From Flavobacteriales bacterium CG18_big_fil_WC_8_21_14_2_50_32_9 (GTDB taxonomy: Bacteria; Bacteroidota; Bacteroidia; Flavobacteriales_E; Vicingaceae), in the NCBI GenBank assembly GCA_002770955.1, contig PCUH01000236.1:2850-21187 (forward strand): 18,338 nt of DNA, written 5' to 3'. Both the position numbers and the translations under genes were made by a program. The notes below the pieces were generated by a model, which had not been told where the DNA came from, did no database searches, and worked only from the letters and a program-made list of their open reading frames with translations. Below, one piece after another: positions 15,519-18,338 of this stretch; position 1 is the stretch's first letter; each line of letters opens with the position of its first letter.

Positions 15519-15556
15519 AGATTAGTCATTAGAAATTCTGCGATAATCTGCGGGAG
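15514..15556. repeat. ATTAG heptamer tandem plus GATAAT/ATCTGCGG element
   Basis: Three 7-base units of the form ATTAGnn (15514-15520, 15521-15527, 15528-15534) and a degenerate fourth are followed by CTGCGATAATCTGCGGG (15538-15554). The array fills most of the convergent gap between the SDR and antiporter genes. A related GCGATAAT...AATCTGCGG sequence, in the opposite orientation, ends the window. Confidence 0.5.
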
Positions 15557-15590
15557 AAAAAGAGAAAATATTTACAAGTGTTTCTGTTTT

Positions 15591-16961
15591 TTAACTATGA
15601 AACAGCACCATAAAGACAAATCCTGCAACATATCCGATAAGAGCTAACCAAGAAATATTTTTTAAATACCAAAAGAAAGATATTTTTTCCATACCCATAG
15701 CAACCACACCTGCGGCAGAACCAATAATTAGCATACTTCCTCCAGTACCAGCAGCATAAGCAATAAAATGCCAAACGTGATTATCCATTGGAAATACACT
15801 CATATCATACATTCCCATACTTGCTGCAACTAATGGAACATTGTCAATAACTGCAGAACCAACGCCTAATAATAAAATAAAAATATCGTTAGGCATTGTA
15901 GCTTGAACATTTTGACCAAAAGTAAATATCATTCCTAATGATTCCAATGCTGCAACAGTCATTAAAATACCTAAGAAAAATAGGATGGAAGGCATTTCAA
16001 TTTTTGACAAAGCTCCAAAGGTGGGACTTTTATGATGATGTGCTGATTCTAAGCTGTTACTCATTTCATCTACTGCGTTTGTAATATTAAATTTTCTACT
16101 GCTAATTATTTCGGCAACCATAGATATTATTGAAAGAGAAAGCATCATTCCAATATAAGGTGGAAGATGAGTGATGGTTTTAAAAACAGGCACAAAAACA
16201 ATTAAACCTAATCCCAAATAAAGCATTAATTTTCCATGTTTATTTCTTTTTTCATTGTCAGCAGAAACTTGAAAAGTTCCTTTAAAGGCAGGAAGAAAGC
16301 TTGCTATTAAAACTGGAATACCAACACATATAAATGAAGGAAGAATAAGGTATTCTATTAATTTTACTGCTGTTACTTTTTTTCCCATCCAAAGCATAGT
16401 TGTGGTAACATCACCAATTGGAGACCATGCTCCACCTGCGTTAGCAGCAATAATTATTAAACCAGCATACCAAATTCTGTCTTTAGCATCGGGCAATAAC
16501 TTTCTTAAAATAGTTATCAAAACAATGGTTGCTGTTAAGTTATCTATGATTGCAGATAGTAAGAATGCTAAAATAGTAATAATCCAAAGTAGTGTTCTTT
16601 TTTTATTTGTTTTAATAAAGTCTTTGATGGTGGCAAATCCATTAAAATGGTCTATAATTTCAACAATGGTCATTGCTCCAATTAAGAAAATCAATATCTC
16701 ACAAGTTTTTCCAAAATGATGGAGTAAGGTTTTTTCTAATAGTTCAAGCTTTTCTTCGTGTCCAAATCCAATATAACCTTCGAGCATTTTGCTTGTATGC
16801 GAATCGAACCAGCTGGTAAAACTATCTAATCCAACAGCTACACCTGTCCAAGCAAGTGCCATCATTAACAAAGCAGGAATGAGTTTATCTATTTTTAAAC
16901 TGTGTTCTAATGTAATGGCTAGGTAGCCTAAAACGAATACTAAAACTATAACTATTTCCAT
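15591..16961 (-). CDS. nhaD: Na+/H+ antiporter, NhaD family
   Basis: The 456-residue polytopic membrane protein has about 11-13 hydrophobic helices. It carries an inverted-repeat pair of the ion-transporter superfamily: SAIIDNLTAT (136-145) with NAGGAWSPIGDVTT (174-187) in the first half, and GSAVIDNVPLVAA with GTGGSMLIIGSAAG in the second. The paired Asp-Asn and Thr/Ser-rich re-entrant loops are the expected ion-binding elements of NhaD. A His-rich cytoplasmic loop (AHHHKS) lies in the middle. The protein exchanges sodium or lithium for protons across the inner membrane, supporting pH and salt tolerance and fitting a marine or brackish lifestyle. It lies 54 bases downstream of the dehydrogenase gene on the same strand, with its own possible promoter element. 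Confidence 0.9.
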   Translation of the reverse strand: MEIVIVLVFVLGYLAITLEHSLKIDKLIPALLMMALAWTGVAVGLDSFTSWFDSHTSKMLEGYIGFGHEEKLELLEKTLLHHFGKTCEILIFLIGAMTIVEIIDHFNGFATIKDFIKTNKKRTLLWIITILAFLLSAIIDNLTATIVLITILRKLLPDAKDRIWYAGLIIIAANAGGAWSPIGDVTTTMLWMGKKVTAVKLIEYLILPSFICVGIPVLIASFLPAFKGTFQVSADNEKRNKHGKLMLYLGLGLIVFVPVFKTITHLPPYIGMMLSLSIISMVAEIISSRKFNITNAVDEMSNSLESAHHHKSPTFGALSKIEMPSILFFLGILMTVAALESLGMIFTFGQNVQATMPNDIFILLLGVGSAVIDNVPLVAASMGMYDMSVFPMDNHVWHFIAYAAGTGGSMLIIGSAAGVVAMGMEKISFFWYLKNISWLALIGYVAGFVFMVLFHS

Positions 16962-16981
16962 GGTAAGAAAAAAAATATCGA

Positions 16982-16989
16982 CAAATGTA
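16982..16989 (-). promoter_or_regulatory. Putative -7 promoter element of the NhaD gene
   Basis: TACATTTG on the minus strand matches TAnnTTTG, 20 bases before the start codon at 16961. No TTTG lies 19 bases upstream of it, so the call rests on one element. Confidence 0.35.
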
Positions 16990-17015
16990 AAATTAATTTT
17001 TACTTTAAGTATGTT

Positions 17016-18272
17016 TTAAACTAATTGTTTTAAAGCTAATCCAAAGGCAGTTTTAGATATTGTTGTTTTTGAGGGATTTATATTATAAGCCTGTTGTATT
17101 GCTTTTTTTATGGTATTGGAAGTATCTTCAAAAATAGCTTTATCGTCTAATTTTTCTAAATCGTTGCTCATTAAATAAGCAAAAACTCGAGCCATTCCGC
17201 AATTGGCAATAAAATCGGGTATAACACTTATTTTGTTATCGGTAAAATCTGCAATTGGACCGAAAAAAATTCCTGGATCAGCAAAAGGAACATTAGCACC
17301 ACACGCTATCACTTCCATTCCAGCATTTATCATTCGTTCAACATGGTCTTGTTTTATTAAACGAGAGGCAGCACAGGGTATAAAAACTTCAGCATTCACA
17401 TCCCATATTTGATTGTTTACTTCTTCAAAAGAAAGCATGTTGGGTGCTTTTAGTTTGTTTCCATCTTTGGTTAAAAATAGGTTCCTAATTTCTGCTAGTG
17501 AAAAACCATCTTTTTTTATTAATCCTCCTGAAATATCAATGATTCCAACAATTTTTGCTCCTTCTTGTGCAAGATAATAAGCTCCTGCAGCACCTACATT
17601 TCCCCAGCCTTGAACAATAACACGTTTGTCTTTTAGGTTTCCTCCATAAATGGAATAATAATGTTTTACAGATTCGGCAACGCCATAACCTGTAATCATA
17701 TCGGCAACTACATATTTTCTATCAACACTTGGTGTGTATTGAGTAGCTTCAATTTTTTTAAGTACGCCCTGACGAAGTTGACCAATTCGATTAATTTTTT
17801 GTCCTTCTTGGGGATGAAAATGTCCATTCAACACACCTTCTTGCGGATGCCAAATACCACAATTTTCAGTAATAGGTATTACTTCATGAATTTCATCTAC
17901 ATTCAAATCACCCCCAGTTCCGTAATAGTGTTTTAGAAGTGGTGTAACAGCAGCATACCATCTTTTCAACACACCTTCTTTTCTAGGGTCGTTGGGATTA
18001 AAATTAATTCCCGATTTTGCTCCTCCAATAGGAGGACCTGAAACGGTAAATTTCACTTCCATGGTTTTTGCTAATGAAGTTACTTCGTGTTTGTCTAAAC
18101 CCACTCTCATTCTTGTTCCACCTCCTGCAGCACCACCTCTTAATGAGTTGATAACTACCCAACCTTGTGCTTCAGTTTCTGCATCTTTCCATTCAAAAAC
18201 AATTTCGGGTGTTTTGTTTTCATATTTGGTAAGTAATTCTTTCATTTGTTGTACTTCTGTGATTGTTTCCAT
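17016..18272 (-). CDS. Glu/Leu/Phe/Val dehydrogenase family enzyme (likely glutamate dehydrogenase)
   Basis: The 418-residue protein has the dimerisation domain with GGAAGGGTRM (46-55), the substrate-binding MEVKF (Lys74), and the catalytic-lysine motif GPPIGGAKSGI (Lys86), followed by GTGGDLNVDE (118-127). The second domain is a NAD(P)-binding Rossmann fold with VQGWGNVGAAGAYYLA near 220. The length fits glutamate dehydrogenases (about 415-450) better than leucine dehydrogenases (about 365). The reaction is oxidative deamination of glutamate to 2-oxoglutarate and ammonium, or the reverse, in the cytosol. Some family members prefer branched or aromatic amino acids, so the substrate is not certain. 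The gene starts 66 bases before the window's end and lies upstream of the antiporter on the same strand. Confidence 0.88.
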   Translation of the reverse strand: METITEVQQMKELLTKYENKTPEIVFEWKDAETEAQGWVVINSLRGGAAGGGTRMRVGLDKHEVTSLAKTMEVKFTVSGPPIGGAKSGINFNPNDPRKEGVLKRWYAAVTPLLKHYYGTGGDLNVDEIHEVIPITENCGIWHPQEGVLNGHFHPQEGQKINRIGQLRQGVLKKIEATQYTPSVDRKYVVADMITGYGVAESVKHYYSIYGGNLKDKRVIVQGWGNVGAAGAYYLAQEGAKIVGIIDISGGLIKKDGFSLAEIRNLFLTKDGNKLKAPNMLSFEEVNNQIWDVNAEVFIPCAASRLIKQDHVERMINAGMEVIACGANVPFADPGIFFGPIADFTDNKISVIPDFIANCGMARVFAYLMSNDLEKLDDKAIFEDTSNTIKKAIQQAYNINPSKTTISKTAFGLALKQLV

Positions 18273-18315
18273 ATTTTTTTTTGAAAGTTGTTATTTCTAA
18301 TTTCTTTTTTGTTGT

Positions 18316-18338
18316 CCGCAGATTATTAAAATTATCGC
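18316..18338. repeat. Second GATAAT/ATCTGCGG repeat copy, cut by the window end
   Basis: Read on the minus strand, this starts GCGATAAT and ends AATCTGCGG, the same two halves as the element at 15540-15553 but with nine extra bases between them. It lies 43 bases upstream of the dehydrogenase start. The copy may extend past the window. Confidence 0.35.

Noticed and set aside
16402..16719. Plus-strand open frame within the NhaD gene
   Set aside because: It is a shadow of the antiporter, whose ion-binding motifs occupy the opposite strand.

Overview
The window looks like a low-GC chromosome segment from a member of the Bacteroidota, probably of flavobacterial type. Three things suggest this. 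Start codons lack Shine-Dalgarno sequences, with genes abutting or overlapping by a few bases. Several upstream regions carry the Bacteroidota promoter pattern (TTTG, about 19 bases, TAnnTTTG). The gene content (DarA/DarB pair, BtrH-like protein, NhaD, WG-repeat protein) also fits that phylum. No insertion sequence, phage gene or CRISPR array was found.

Positions 2-10121 (+ strand) hold part of a biosynthetic gene cluster for an aryl-lipid/polyene product, most likely a flexirubin-type or dialkylresorcinol pigment. It opens with a FAD-dependent phytoene-desaturase/retinol-saturase-like oxidoreductase whose 5' end lies outside the window. After a 143-base gap comes a very compact run of nine genes (1618-10121): a small exported protein, DarA, DarB (KAS III type), an unrecognised 137-residue protein, a BtrH-like putative acyltransferase, an ABC-2 exporter (ATPase plus permease), an acyl carrier protein, an active FabF-like ketosynthase, and a ketosynthase-like partner without the active-site cysteine (chain-length-factor type). 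Junctions overlap or have gaps of no more than 7 bases, so one transcript and translational coupling are likely. My reading is that the ACP, ketosynthase and partner make an acyl or polyene chain, DarB and DarA make the resorcinol head, the BtrH-like protein joins parts by acyl transfer, and the ABC pair moves the product to the envelope. Dehydratases, ketoreductases and aryl-starter genes are not in view and may lie upstream.

Positions 10156-13046 hold a secreted WG-repeat protein gene broken by a one-base frameshift (near 10788), a convergent SAM-dependent O-methyltransferase with a near-ideal promoter, and an unrecognised exported protein. The methyltransferase may tailor the cluster's product.

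Positions 13110-18338 are ordinary chromosome: tRNA-Leu(GAG) and tRNA-Lys(UUU) on the minus strand with a strong terminator hairpin between them, a GNAT-like protein divergent from an SDR oxidoreductase, an NhaD-type Na+/H+ antiporter, and a Glu/Leu/Phe/Val-type dehydrogenase. Two classes of short repeat are visible: GATAG-centred palindromes (1515-1532 and 2084-2103), and an ATTAG heptamer tandem next to a GATAAT/ATCTGCGG element (15514-15556, with a related copy at 18316-18338).
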